Of a DNA stretch of 64,000 nucleotides, positions 1 through 10,621 are shown one piece after another (within the stretch, counting starts at the first letter, position 1; each line of letters starts with the position of its first letter). The stretch spans positions 1 through 64,000 of the forward strand of contig JACGCM010002435.1 in assembly GCA_014058105.1 (NCBI GenBank). Direction: 5' to 3'. The notes beneath the pieces are model-generated. The model ran no database searches, was not told the origin of the DNA, and worked only from the letters and a program-made list of their open reading frames with translations. This DNA comes from Kingdonia uniflora. Lineage: Eukaryota; Streptophyta; Magnoliopsida; Ranunculales; Circaeasteraceae. The position numbers and the translations under genes were made by a program.

Positions 1-2
1 TA

Positions 3-167
3 GAACGAGATACATTGTTCAAGAGTCTGTCAGACCAAGGGATATATTTGTGGAGTGATATTGACCGAGGAAACTATATGGCCTCCATGGAAACAAGTTT
101 AGGCCCTTCCCCTGTAGATCTGATAGAACGGGGCAGGGTTACTGTAACTCGAGAACTGAAATTTTGA
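3..167 (+). pseudogene. C-terminal end of antisense unit b of element A
   Basis: An open frame from base 3 to a TGA at 165-167 encodes 54 residues. It aligns with 14320-14472 in element D, sharing the patterns LF.SLSD and M..ME..LGP. It is the tail of the coiled-coil antisense protein described at D unit b. It runs opposite to A's pol and stops about 75 bp before the tandem repeats. The upstream part is outside the window. The function of the family is unknown. Confidence 0.65.
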
Positions 168-239
168 TTGACCTCCTGTTGTAGGGATAGTACGGCTGAT
201 ATCAAAACACCAAAAGAATCCATTGTAGTAGTTGTGAAT

Positions 240-760
240 GCAACCTGAAAATAAATAGTATATGTCGCAGACATAGCAAATAGATGAAAGCTAGTATTAC
301 ATTTGCCTTATCTATGTCTAGTAGGGTCTTGATATAAAACAAGTTTTTATATTGCTCCAATCGCAGAAATGGGCTGAGTCAGTCAAACCAAGTAAATATT
401 GGTAGACATATTGAAATAATTGAAGGCTAGCATTACCTTTGTCTTATCTTATGTCTGTTCGTTGATAAAAAACAAGTTTCTGTATTTGTTTTAATCATAG
501 AGATTTATAGGTAGAGTTAGCCAAACCAAGTGTTATCCCTGATTAAAACTGGTATAATGTCCCAAACAAGTTGAAGAGATGAGCTAGTATTACCTTTGCC
601 CTATCTTATGTTTGGTAGGTCTTGTTATAAAACAAGTTCTTACATCTGTTTCAATCACAGAGATGGCTGAGTCAGCTTACCCAATGTAAATCCTCTATTT
701 GACTGGTATGGGATCGATTGAAAGCTAGTATTATCTATGCTTTAATCTATATAATGTAGT
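240..760. repeat. Tandem repeats after pol of element A
   Basis: About four diverged units of 136-157 bp are recognisable by the recurring phrase CTAGTATTACCTTTG at about 291, 427, 584 and 725. Each also carries CAAGT(G)TTA and AATC(A/G)CAGAGAT phrases. The same family forms the array at 14600-15080 in D. The array separates the end of pol from the end of the antisense gene. Confidence 0.85.
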
Positions 761-889
761 TGAATCTACGTAATAGAAAGATATTGTAAAAACTTGGAAG
801 TTTCATTGAACATTCAGAATTTACATCAGATGGAAATGAAAATAACTTTTGAAATGAAAAAATAGAAGCGAGAAACGGAAATGGAGTAA

Positions 890-3800
890 TAAGATACTTA
901 ACGATAGTATCGTTTCTACGCCTAGTATTCAAAAGATTTGAAATGTGGGTACCCTCTTCTTTCATGAGGAAATATAATCCTAGCCTGAGAGACCTGTAAT
1001 AATGATAGACCTCCCAATGGTTGGCTAAATTTCTAGTGTGAGGCTCTTTGCGGTGTTGAAGAATTTTTTCAGAGGATGTGATCATCGATTAGGAAGGTAA
1101 CGGCTTCTGACTCAACTATTGTATGAACAGGCTAGCATCTAATGATATCGACCTAGGTTAGCGATGGCACATTCCCTGGTTTCATCGATCATATGAGGTT
1201 GCAAGCCAATTCGAACTCATTTCTTCATCAGTAGTTCGTGATCTCGAACTGGATGATGGTATTCAGAAGGAATGACAGCCTCAGTGCCATAGGCAAGGAG
1301 GAATGGGGTATATTCTGTTGACTATCGGGGAGTGGTATGATATGTCTATAGGACATGAGGCAGTTCTCAAGCACAATTCCTTTTTTTCAGTGAGTGAAGC
1401 CAATTGTTGATCCATTCACGATGGTTTTTTGGTAATTTTAGCTTGTCCATTGCCTTGAGGATAGTAAGGATTGGATGGTGAGTGGATGATATTGTGTTGG
1501 TTGAGGAAGGCAACGATTTTTTCTCCAACAAATTGAGGCCCTTCCGATACGAATTAGGTAGGGGCACCCAATCCGAGTGATGATAGTTCCCAGATAAAAG
1601 AGTTGACATTTTCTACTCTGGTTTAAACAGAGTGCAACTTCTTACCAATTTTGTAAAATAATCGGTTAGTTACGAGTAGGTGACGGCGGTTACCTTGCAA
1701 TTGGGGATTTACCGACGAGATCGGAGTGCCAATCTTTTAAAAGGCCAGAACACCTTGCTTGCATAAAGTTTTGAGCGCAGGGGCGCGTATCATGTATCCA
1801 TGCCTTGGCAGGCCACATTTGCGTGAGTAACTCCTCTGTTTGCTTGCGCATGCCAGACCTGAATACTCCTTGTGTAATAACTCTATTGGCTAGTGATCGA
1901 CCTGCGGCATGGGAGCCCATTGCCCCTTTATGTAATTCGGTGAACATTTAATCTGCTTTGGCTTAGAGAGGCACTTGAACTAAGACCCCGTGATTGAAAG
2001 GTGGCATAGCATACCGTTTTGATTTGTGTAGCGTTTGAGTTATTGATTAGCTGTCGGCGCTCCTTCGGATCTGCTGGAAGTGGTCCGCCGTAACTGTTGT
2101 TGATACCGAGGTAGGCTAAGAAAGGCTTTCGCCATCGTTGCCACCCCCTTTATTGCCCCAGTGTTGATCGTATATAGAGAAATACGATCAATACAGGGGG
2201 TTGAAATGATTTGATCTAGAGATATCGAGTTTTTGTACCAAGACCCCTGTTAAATATGCTATGGAATCGGCGTGTCTATTTTTACCCCTCGTAGAAAGAT
2301 AATCGGAGCGGCTTTCGCGAATTTGCTCATCCTATATACTTAGGGCTGCATATTTGATCTCATTCCATTCTTCCTATATTGCTCAGAGTAATTGTGGATG
2401 ATGAGTAGTGAATCATGTAACTGAGAGTCGGGGACATCAAAATCAACAGCAAGGTTGAGTCCATGAATAAATGCTCATATTCGGTGACATTATATGTGGC
2501 CTCAAAATCCAAGTAGATCAATTTCTCAATTCAATCATTTGAAGGGGTAATTAGTAAGATTCTGACTCCTGGCCCTACAGGTCCTGCGATCCATCCGTAA
2601 GAAGTCTCCGCCCTTTGGTTGTAACCATTCAGCTCGTCGTGAAATGTTTTGGGTGGCGGATCTTCGAAAGTTGTTCTGCCAAGTAAAGGGTCGTGTTCTC
2701 CCCCCAATCGAGATCTTCCACTGGAAAATTCATAGAAAATCGGTAACGGCCCGACCTTTCTCAAATGACGTTGTTCGAACTTGATATCATGTTCTCACAA
2801 ACTGACTCACCACTGTTGCACTCTTCTTGATTTTTCTTTTTGGATAAAATTTCCAAAATGGGTAGTTTATCTTAACTTTGACTGAACGAGCTTGGAAGTA
2901 GTACTTGAGTTTTGTTGAAGTGTAAACAAGAGTGAGAAGAAGTTTCTCAATTTTAGAGTACCTCGTTTGTTGGAGTGAGGATTTTACTGATGAAGTAGAC
3001 TTGGTTTCTCAGGCACATGAAAACTGAGCTGAGTGAAGTATCTATGACTGCTAGGTAGATAATCAGTTCCTCATTATCTACTGGGTGCTCATTATGGGAG
3101 ACCTTCCCAATAGGTTTTGAGATCCTAAAAGGCTGCCTCACATTCTGTTGTCCATTATACCTCATGTATTTGGCCTAAACTTTTCCTCGTTTGGTTCAAC
3201 AGTGGAGTTGTAGGACTAGCCAATGAGCGGTCTGAAGATTAGAAACAAAATGGCTGATAACGGCAATCTTGCAGACAAGTTTCTAACGTCTTTCATCATT
3301 TTTGGAGAAGACCTGTTTTAGGAAAACCTGAATCTGATCTGGATCGGTCTCAATCCTCTTCTACTGATGAGGTGGCCTAGAAATTGGCCAGAATGTACCC
3401 TGAATTAACACTTAAAGGTTGAGATGCATCTTATAATATCAAAGAATATTAATATGTTTGAGACTTAAAATGTAGTTGGCTGCCGGATGCTTTTACACAA
3501 AAGATCGTTGATGTAGACCTCAACGACTTTCCCAATGTGCTTTCAACATCGTTGTCATCAACCGTTGATATTGGCACCCGCATTTCTGAGTTCGCAGGGC
3601 ATGACATTGTAGCAATATCGACCCTTTCTGCAATAAAAGTCACCTTTCCTTGATCTTCTTCGAAAAGTGGAATCTGATTGTATCATGAAACACATCCATC
3701 TTAGCTAGGAGGTCATGGCCGCCTGTGGAATCTAGGATCTAATGAATATTCTAAAGAGGGAAACTATCTTTTAGAGTATGTTTGTTTAGATCGGTGAAAT

Positions 3801-4600
3801 CTACGCAAACCGGACTTTTCCGTTCTTCTTTGGGACAGCGACAATATTGGATATCCAGTCTGGATATTTAGATTCACGAATTATCCCACTTTGATCATTT
3901 CTCGATCTCGGTCTTAACTTCAAGTCGATGGCCAATTTATGACATGATATTGACGTTGATGTTGATGGCCAATTTATGACATGCTTGGCCGGATCACCCC
4001 ATGCAATTTTTTGAAAGACCACATAAAAATGTCTTGATTCAATTGCACGAACTTAATAAACATCTTTTTTGTGCTGAACCAGCTAGTTCCGATGAAAGTG
4101 CCTCTACTAGGTCCATCAATGTTGACATATTCTGTGGCTCCTCCGTGGAAGGTTGATCATTGAGGTGATCAGCTCCCGTAATTGCTATGCAGCAAATCTA
4201 TCATAGGTATCTAGGATAGTAAAGACGTATTTTTACAAGCTCGAGAATGCTTCTTACTACCCCTGATCTCATAGATACCATTGTTGTGTTTGAATTAGAG
4301 TGCTTGATAATAGGTGGAGTGATTGCTTCCAAGTTGCGAATCCAGCAGTGGCCCATAATCCTAAGATAACAGATTTTCGTTGATGACTTCGAAGACGACT
4401 CGATGGTGGCTGTCCTGGTAATAGGTAAGATGATCTTGCCTACTCGTTCTTCTTTAGAACCATTGAACCCACTGATATCGGTATCACTCTGATTAACTTG
4501 GTCGGGCCAATCTCATTTGGTCGATAGTACTCTGAAATAGAATCTCAATACCTCTTCTAGTATCGTCATCATTGTGTGCAAAAAAACTTTTTTATTATGA
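890..4600 (-). pseudogene. pol: pol of element A (protease, RT, RNase H, archaeal RNase H, integrase), degenerate
   Basis: Read on the minus strand from 4600 to 890. The protease region lies at about 4330-4580, with the DTGS active site destroyed. Reverse transcriptase is at about 3200-4050; the stretch near 3800-4020 keeps the pattern YPDWISNIVAVPKKNGKVR. RNase H is at about 2800-3200. The archaeal-type RNase H is at about 2280-2780 (GPG.RILLITPSND). Integrase is at about 960-2200, with the zinc-binding segment LHKGAMGSHAAGR near 1900. The C-terminal LANHWEV...LGLYFLM near 960-1040 matches NWEGPF...YYLMTE of D. Many stops and frameshifts make it non-functional. Order and the double RNase H place it in the Tat lineage. 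Confidence 0.85.
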
Positions 4601-4699
4601 GCATTATTCTAACGCATTATGATGTAGAAATTTGACATGGGCTGTATTGCAATCTTGAAGGAAATACCAAGCCGACAATTGCTCGACTTAGGTAAAAGC

Positions 4700-6440
4700 T
4701 TGCTTCCTTGGCTTATGGTTGAGATCGCAGCTTTTATAGTCTCTGGCATTTGGATTTGTTAGAGTTGGTAATCATGCTGATTTCGATCATGTTGTTGTGG
4801 TGCTATGGTATGATGCTTCTCTCTCAGTTGAACATCGACCTGAACAACCTCAAGTTGTTTCTTATAGCTGTCATCTTTGTATGATTCCAGTCAACAATAT
4901 ATTCGAACATCCATTCCTCTCTAAAAATTTTATTCGAGCACCTCTACAAAGTATAGAAACAATCAGTAGAATGACGGTTACCTATGATGTAGGCAGTATA
5001 TGGTCGGTTGTCGATTTGTTCCAATGGTTGAGAGACGCAGTAGAGCTAATCCTTCAAGAATAGTGGAAAGATTGCAGTGATTTGAACGTTCATCTTTGGG
5101 AGGATGGGTTTGGTTGGAAACCACATTTTTTGTGGGTAGCCAGTGTTGCCCTTGGCACACTTCTGATCACTCTGATCCTCCTTGGATCAGTGTTTCAATC
5201 TGTAGATGGACCTTTCGTGGTGAGGACAGATTTAGTAGATTTTTGTCGACATAACTATGACCTTGGTAATCAATATCCAAAAAGGTTACAGGTTTATTAG
5301 GAAGAGGTGCTCTTTTGGCCTTGTAGTCGAGCAGGAGCGCATGGTCAAAGCAGTAACAACTATTTCTAATGAGGTTATCCACTTTACCGCCGAGCTCTAA
5401 AAACTTATTTGGAAAAGCCTCGAGCTTTTTTCGTGTGACGTTTGAGACTGATTAGATAATACAAATTCACCTCTTTTTCTTTGTTGTGAGCTTATGTCTC
5501 AATGAACGGCATCTACAGCTAGTCGAATGTATATATGGAGTCCTCAGTGGAGAGTGGAACCATCGGAGTGGTTCCTCTTGCAGACTTGTGGCAAACAGAC
5601 GGTAGAGGATGAGGTTGAGATTGGAGTACAACTCCAATGAATCACGGTACTACTGAATGTGCTCCTTCAGGTCGGTACCTTTGTATTTGCAAATTTTTGG
5701 AGTATGGAAACCTTATGGTTACTCATATCGAATAGTTCTTTGGCAATCAGCTTCCTTATAATTTGTGAAGTCATTGGTTGTACCCTTAACTTGGCTTCGA
5801 TCAACTCCGTAAAACGCTGGTCCATATACTCTTTTGTAACGTAATGACGTATTAGTTTTAATCACTGGACGAGTAGGTTGGTGATGTGAGTACCGGTACC
5901 ACACTCAAACGATCTCTTCCTTGAACTCGATGTGAAGGCGTTGTTTGTCACTTGACGAATGAAAATTTGGTGACCTCGGCTGGCTTCAGACTAAATTTTA
6001 CCACCCAATAATGGAAGGCTGAGGTTCGTGCTAAATATTCCAAAAAATCGCTTTACTGGTGACTCTTCGAGGTCCCAATCTTTCCCTTTCAGAAACACGG
6101 GAGGTCTCTGGAACTTGATTGTGACCTCTTATTGGCGGAACCTCTGAGTATTTTTTGCAGAGCCTCTATGGCAGTCTGCATTATTGTTATCTGTCTTCAT
6201 GTCATTTGAGCGCGGCCAAACAAGCTTATCATTCTGTGTCGAGATCTTTCTCGTGAAGTTCTCAATCCCGAGTTATTTAAAGTTTGAGCTCGGTGTATTT
6301 CTCCGTGTTCGCGTTAAGATTCGCCCGTAGTTCTATAAGTTGTTCTAGCTCCACTGAACATCAAATTAGATGCCTGTAGCCGGTCGTCTGGAAGTAACCA
6401 TGATTGAAATTATAGCGAAAGAATGCCTTTGGAAATTAGG
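4700..6440 (-). pseudogene. gag: gag of element A, degenerate
   Basis: This lies between primer site and protease on the minus strand, as gag should. No long frame survives, but frame-by-frame reading aligns with D gag at 22777-24440. The central capsid part is at about 5380-5850 (DSIYTFD) and a following segment is at about 5170-5380 (YVDKNLL). The lower part near 4800-4950 matches D across the site where K inserted (IVDWNHTKM, FRSM), which fixes K's left and right edges. Stops occur every few dozen codons. Confidence 0.75.
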
Positions 6441-6455
6441 AAAATGCAATCTTTT

Positions 6456-6470
6456 CCACAGACGATGCCA
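6456..6470 (-). other. Primer binding site of element A
   Basis: On the minus strand, directly inside the 5' LTR, the sequence reads TGGCATCGTCTGTGG, a mutated form of the TGGCGCCGTCTGTG site seen in D, E and H. It marks where the tRNA primer of reverse transcription would bind. Confidence 0.8.
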
Positions 6471-6472
6471 AA

Positions 6473-7089
6473 TAATGGCTAAATTCCATAGGCTCAAAAT
6501 GGCTTAGAATTTGTTATCACCCCAATGAACCTATGATATATTCTAATGGAAAACAATAAATGAAACAGGTGGTTTTAAGCGTGGAAAAACTTTTGAATAC
6601 GTAAAAAAACCACGACACTCGAGTGGAGGATTTTTATGAAAGTATCTTTTTTGCTTGAGGTGGATATCTTATTACAAGTGATCTCTAGATTTAGAAAGCT
6701 TGAGCCTTGTAATTAATAAGTTTGAATGTTTTGGAGAATCTAGAATATGTAGTTTTCTTGGTAATTTCTCGTATAATTTTCTTATCCTGTCTCTCCGAAA
6801 CTTCATCTCTATATAGGCCTTTCCTGCAGTTCTTCATCGTGCCGGAGCACGTTCTCCGAATAATGTGGTTAAGGCGGTTGACTGAGTAACTGATGAGTTC
6901 GTGATTGACAGGTGTCTTTGACTTGTTCAAGTTTTTTGGTTTGAGTTCGACCAACCTGCTTCACCAGTTTGTGGAGTAGGTTAAACTATTGGCAGGAGAA
7001 ATAATGTGGAAATTGTGTGAGTCTGAGATATCAGTAGTTTGAGCTAGAAGCTGCTCGATTAGGCTCATATTAAGGGGTAGTTCCCTACA
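6473..7089 (-). repeat. 5' LTR of element A
   Basis: A 617-bp LTR aligns over its whole length with 7141-7752 and 24482-25093. It ends CCCTACA on the plus strand, which is TGTAGGG at the LTR start on the minus strand. The other end has lost the terminal CA. A minus-strand TATA-like CTATATAGAG lies near 6810-6820. The partner LTR is outside the window. Confidence 0.88.
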
Positions 7090-7140
7090 ATAATGATTAT
7101 ATTCAAAGCATATTTTAAGAAAATTGTTAAAGTCTACATT
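7090..7140 (+). pseudogene. pol: Element G reverse transcriptase, fragment ending inside YIDD
   Basis: This 51-bp island between two LTRs is coding sequence of an older element on the plus strand. Its frame reads ...KIVKVYI and continues as DD at 25099-25104 and LLC from 35480. It matches ILKVHLRKVVEVYIDN in D's reverse transcriptase. ACATT at 7136-7140 is the left copy of D's target duplication. ATAAT at 7090-7094 would be A's duplication. Confidence 0.88.
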
Positions 7141-7752
7141 TATAATGGCCTAATTCTGTAAGCTCGAAGTGGCCTGGAATTAGCTCTTACACCAATGTAC
7201 CTGGGAAAAAATCTAATAAAAAGTAAGAAATGATACAGGTGTTTAGCGTGGAAAACCTTTGAATAGGTAAAAAATTACGACCTCAGGTTGGGGATTTTTG
7301 TAATTGTAACGTTTATTGCTTTAGGCTGATATCTTATTTCAAGCGATCTCTAAACTTAGAAATGCTTGATCTTGTGAATAAGAAGTTTGAAGTTTTGAGA
7401 ATCAAGAAAATATTGCTTTCCTGGTTATTTCTCGTATGATTTTTTGGTCCTTGTCTCTTCTGGAACTTTCCCTTTATATAGGGCTTTTCCGCAGATCTTC
7501 ATCATGCTGAAGCACATTCTCCAAAAAAGGTGGTTAGTAGCGGTTGACTAGATAACTGTTGAGTTTGTGAGAGACAGATGTTTTAACATTTTCAGGTTTT
7601 TCTGTTTGAGCTTGACCCACTTTTTTATCAGTTCATAGAATATGTAGCAATGCTGACTGGAGAAGCCATGCGAAGGATGTTTGGGCCTGACATGGGGGTA
7701 GTTCGAACTGGAGACAACTTGATTTCGGTAAGATGAGGAGTAAGCCCCTACA
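7141..7752 (-). repeat. 3' LTR of element D
   Basis: 612 bp, pairing with 24482-25093. The plus-strand left end is TATAATGG where the partner has TGTAATGG; the right end is CCCCTACA in both. A minus-strand TATA box (TATATAAA) sits at 7483-7490. Confidence 0.92.
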
Positions 7753-7766
7753 ATTGTCCCCTCGGA
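7753..7766 (-). other. Polypurine tract of element D
   Basis: On the minus strand CCGAGGGGACAAT directly precedes the 3' LTR, the expected place for plus-strand priming. It is short and partly degraded. Confidence 0.55.
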
Positions 7767-8003
7767 ACCGAAGTTACGAGTGGCTTGGGTTGAGAAATAT
7801 TTTTTGGGTATAAGGGTTTGAAATTTGAATGAGGAAGGAAGTAATGATGGTGTTTGACTGCATGAAAGATACGTGTGTCAAGGGAGAAGTACGCGCATTG
7901 AATGTTGATAGGAATATTAATGTATGTGATGGTTAAGGTTTGAAGAGTTTCGTCTGCATTGAATGGTGTTAGGGAAAGCATACCTACACAATAAATATTG
8001 GGT

Positions 8004-8013
8004 TATATAAATA
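8004..8013 (+). promoter_or_regulatory. TATA box of antisense unit a1, element D
   Basis: TATATAAATA lies about 60 bp upstream of the a1 start codon at 8074, on the strand opposite to pol. Elements H (63099-63106) and J (54742-54749) have TATAAATA at the equivalent place, which supports a promoter rather than chance. Confidence 0.6.
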
Positions 8014-8073
8014 ACACCTGTACCAAGGTTGGCGATCAAGTACGTTTGTTTTTCAGATTTGTTCTCTGAAATT

Positions 8074-8301
8074 ATGAAGATGGTGAAAACCCGTAAGATG
8101 GTTCTTGAAGAGGGAATTGCTTCTGAAATGCAGAGGTTGAAGTTGAAGTATTTCAGAGATCAATCCTTGAAGAATCTGACTCTTGCTCGTGTTCCTCTAA
8201 CGTATCAAGGAATGCTAGAAAATAAAGTGGCTAAAGCCGAGGAGGAGTTTTACTCTAAATGGAGGTTTTACCACGTTGTCTTGACAGGCGAGCAATGTTG
8301 A
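8074..8301 (+). pseudogene. Antisense unit a1 of element D (small helical protein)
   Basis: An open frame from ATG 8074 (MKMVKTRKM) to TGA 8299-8301 encodes 75 residues. It aligns with a1 of H: LKLKYF matches LKLKFF, and a K/AEEE...W segment follows. It is shorter than H's 107 residues because the C-terminal acidic tail is missing, so it may be truncated. I prefer the 8074 start over an upstream non-ATG extension because it aligns with the start in H and follows the TATA box at a normal distance. The unit runs opposite to D's pol. Function is unknown; composition suggests a soluble helical protein. Confidence 0.55.
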
Positions 8302-9316
8302 ACTTGTCTCCGCATTCTTGCGGAAGATAAGATTGGGGAGGCTGATACTAGAATAGGCATGACTACGAGGTAGTTGTGCTGAAGTCTTACGCTCGAATGG
8401 ATTCTAAGATCGGGCACTCTTCATCTCTAGCAACTCTAAGGGGTAGTAGTTATAAGATAGGTGGTGGTTGTAGTGGAGGAAGAAGATGAAGAATGAAAGT
8501 CTGCTTCTGTACTTCCATCGCCACTCAGTATTGAGAAGACTTTCAGCTTAAAGAGTTGGTTCAAGCACTGAGTCTTCTACTCCCATAGTTTCCATTTAAA
8601 GTTCGTCTAGATTTCGACTAGACTCATGGGAAGGAGGATACTCATTGTTTCCAATGTTTGCTTTGCATCTGGGTGAAAGATCACCGAAGTAGAACAAACT
8701 GAAGGATTTGACTCTTCGGAGTGCTTGAAAGACTTGTTAGCTGTAAAAATGCTTAAAAAACATGTAACTGTAATGTACTTGATGTTGAGTACTTGAAAGA
8801 CTTGTTAACTGTAAAAGCACCTAATGTTGAGTACATGAAAGACTTATTATCCGTAAAAGCACTTATAATTTGATTCGAGATGAATAAAATTTGTTACCCA
8901 AACTTTGTGTTGATACAGAATAGAATAACTCTAGAAATCGAACTGTGTGATCCGAAGACTTTCGAATAATGCATGAAATGAAATGTATCAGGGCAAAAAG
9001 TAAAAATATTTATAATAATTGAGCTGTTAGAAATTTATTTGTTATAATATGTGTTAAGTGAGAAATATTATTTGTTTTGTGTGCTAGAAATGTGGGGGTG
9101 AAAGAAATTATAAAAGGTTTGGAATAAAGAATCAATCTTATAGAGGTCATTCTAGAATATTAGAGTTGGAAAGAATAAACTCGATCTTGAATAGTATTAA
9201 ATGACTAAGTTTGATAGAAAGAGATATGTTCAAATAATTTATCTCAAGATATTGGGGCTTTTATTACGAGATAAGAGGATAATATCAAGACTTGCGGGTA
9301 CTTGGAAGAAAAAATG
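8302..9316. other. Spacer between antisense units a1 and a2 of element D
   Basis: AT-rich, without a coding frame I can support. It contains two or three diverged copies of a 60-70 bp phrase (GTACTTGAAAGACTTGTTA and variants) at about 8727-8870. The corresponding spacer in H is 62141-62706. Confidence 0.5.
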
Positions 9317-9324
9317 TATAAATA
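9317..9324 (+). promoter_or_regulatory. TATA box of antisense unit a2, element D
   Basis: TATAAATA 40 bp upstream of ATG 9364, followed by a purine-rich leader. J has TATAAATA at the matching place (53795-53802, minus strand); H has the decayed TATTAGTA. Confidence 0.6.
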
Positions 9325-9363
9325 AGGGGGAAAGGAATTCGAATCTTGGGAAAGGAAATAAGA

Positions 9364-9717
9364 ATGGTGTGGACTCGAATTGAGAGTATCCGGTATGCCG
9401 CTGAAAGGCAGTTGGCTATTAAGATCACTGAAGTGCGGGAGTAAATTTTCGGAGTGCTGGATTATGATACTGAGCTCCCTATGAGGGAGGTTTAACTGGA
9501 AGGTTTAGATGGGATATGGAGAGAACGGGAGTATGAACGTCATTTTTTTGAAGTGATGTTTTGAGAGGTTATTGTAGATCTTGCAACTCAAAAATATTTT
9601 GTGAGATGTCTTACTGTAGAGGCGATCAAATTGGAAGATGTGAGGATTACTGGAGGATATTTGAACGGATGTGATTCCTCTGGTCATGAAGGCTACTTTA
9701 GATGTAATTATATGTGA
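9364..9717 (+). pseudogene. Antisense unit a2 of element D, three in-frame stops
   Basis: One frame runs 118 codons from ATG 9364 to TGA 9715-9717, broken by TAA, TAA and TGA. Each stop is one C-to-T change from CAA or CGA. The N-terminal part (RYAAERQLAIKITEVRE) aligns with RVAAKVLRIRVKTLELK of a2 in H. Later parts (LEGLDGIWRERE) align only loosely. It is a decayed copy of the roughly 105-residue a2 protein. Function unknown. Confidence 0.5.
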
Positions 9718-10206
9718 GGTGATGAAGCGAATGTAAATAGGGATGACAAAATGTATGTAACTGCATGAGTTTGAATAATTTGAAAGAAATTGTTGTTGAA
9801 TTGATCCTCAATTTTTGTGAATATTGTTTGTGACTATTATAAAATACAAATTTGAAAATGTTTGAAATTTTAGTATGAGAGCTTTGAAAATAACATCATT
9901 GTTGCTATAAATAGAAGAAGCAAGTATAGAAAAAGTAGGGAGCTTCAGATTTTGTCCCTTGTGTAAAAGCTGCGAAAACCCAATTGCGTGGAAGCGTGAG
10001 TCATCATGAGTGTGGTGAGGTCAGAAGGAGATTTGGAATAGCGAGATAAAAAAATATATATATAAGGCAATGGGAAATGATGGGAAAGCATTTTTACCGA
10101 AAGGGTGTAAGACATCTGATATGGATAGTGGAGGGGATGCCTCAGTTCTAAAACTGAGGACGACTCGTGCGAGGCTCAATAGCCGCTAGCAGTTAGAGAG
10201 CGAAAA
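9718..10206. other. Upstream region of antisense unit b, element D
   Basis: No coding frame supported. It contains a second TATA-like TATAAATA at 9906-9913 that I do not assign, an (AT)n run near 10050, and sequence leading to the b promoter. The equivalent regions are 52672-53398 in J and 61139-61822 in H. Confidence 0.4.
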
Positions 10207-10214
10207 TATAAATA
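10207..10214 (+). promoter_or_regulatory. TATA box of antisense unit b, element D
   Basis: TATAAATA about 415 bp upstream of the b start codon at 10622. H and J show TATATATA about 430 and 440 bp upstream of theirs. The long leader fits the 5' UTR intron seen in H and J. Confidence 0.6.
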
Positions 10215-10621
10215 CTGCTTCATCTTCATTAATGAAACGTTTCTCAACTTCTGAAAACTTGAAAATCAGCGAGAGAAGGAAGAAGAAAAACAAAAATAGG
10301 ACATAAACTTGTAAAGATTTAATAGACAGTGATTATCAGTTAAAGCATGTGAGAGTCGCTGAAAATAAGTCACGAAGGTGGTTGTACAGCAGCGTGGTGA
10401 GGGAAGGATTTTGCGCTGCTTCGGATTCGCATTCAGACAAAGAAGGTTAGTAAAAGATTTGTGATGCGTATATGTATGTTTGACGATCACGTTTTGTTTC
10501 TAGGTAATGTAGCAAATTACTATTTATAGTAATCTATAAAAATATGCCTGATATATGATATACGAAAGAATGTAAAAGATAATGATAGGTACCTAGACCT
10601 GTTTGTGTTTGTAGGTCGATT

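Larger units (their letters stand above)
1..7089 (-). mobile_element. Element A: Tat-lineage Ty3/Gypsy retrotransposon, partial
   Basis: Read on the minus strand this holds 5' LTR (6473-7089), primer site, gag, pol, tandem repeats and the tail of an antisense gene; the rest and the 3' LTR lie left of the window. Its layout and sequence match element D block for block, including the LTR type, so both belong to one subfamily. The right edge is set by the LTR terminus CCCTACA at 7089, after which element G's reverse transcriptase reading frame begins. All coding regions are broken. Confidence 0.9.

Noticed and set aside
6473..7752. Two similar LTRs 51 bp apart as a miniature element
   Set aside because: The 51 bp between them is G's reverse transcriptase in frame, and the second LTR pairs with 24482-25093 through the ACATT duplication.
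8029..8073. Longer start for D a1 at 8029
   Set aside because: No ATG at that point and no alignment with a1 of H before 8074.
9906..9913. TATAAATA as the b promoter in D
   Set aside because: It is about 715 bp from the b start; the box at 10207 fits the spacing seen in H and J better.
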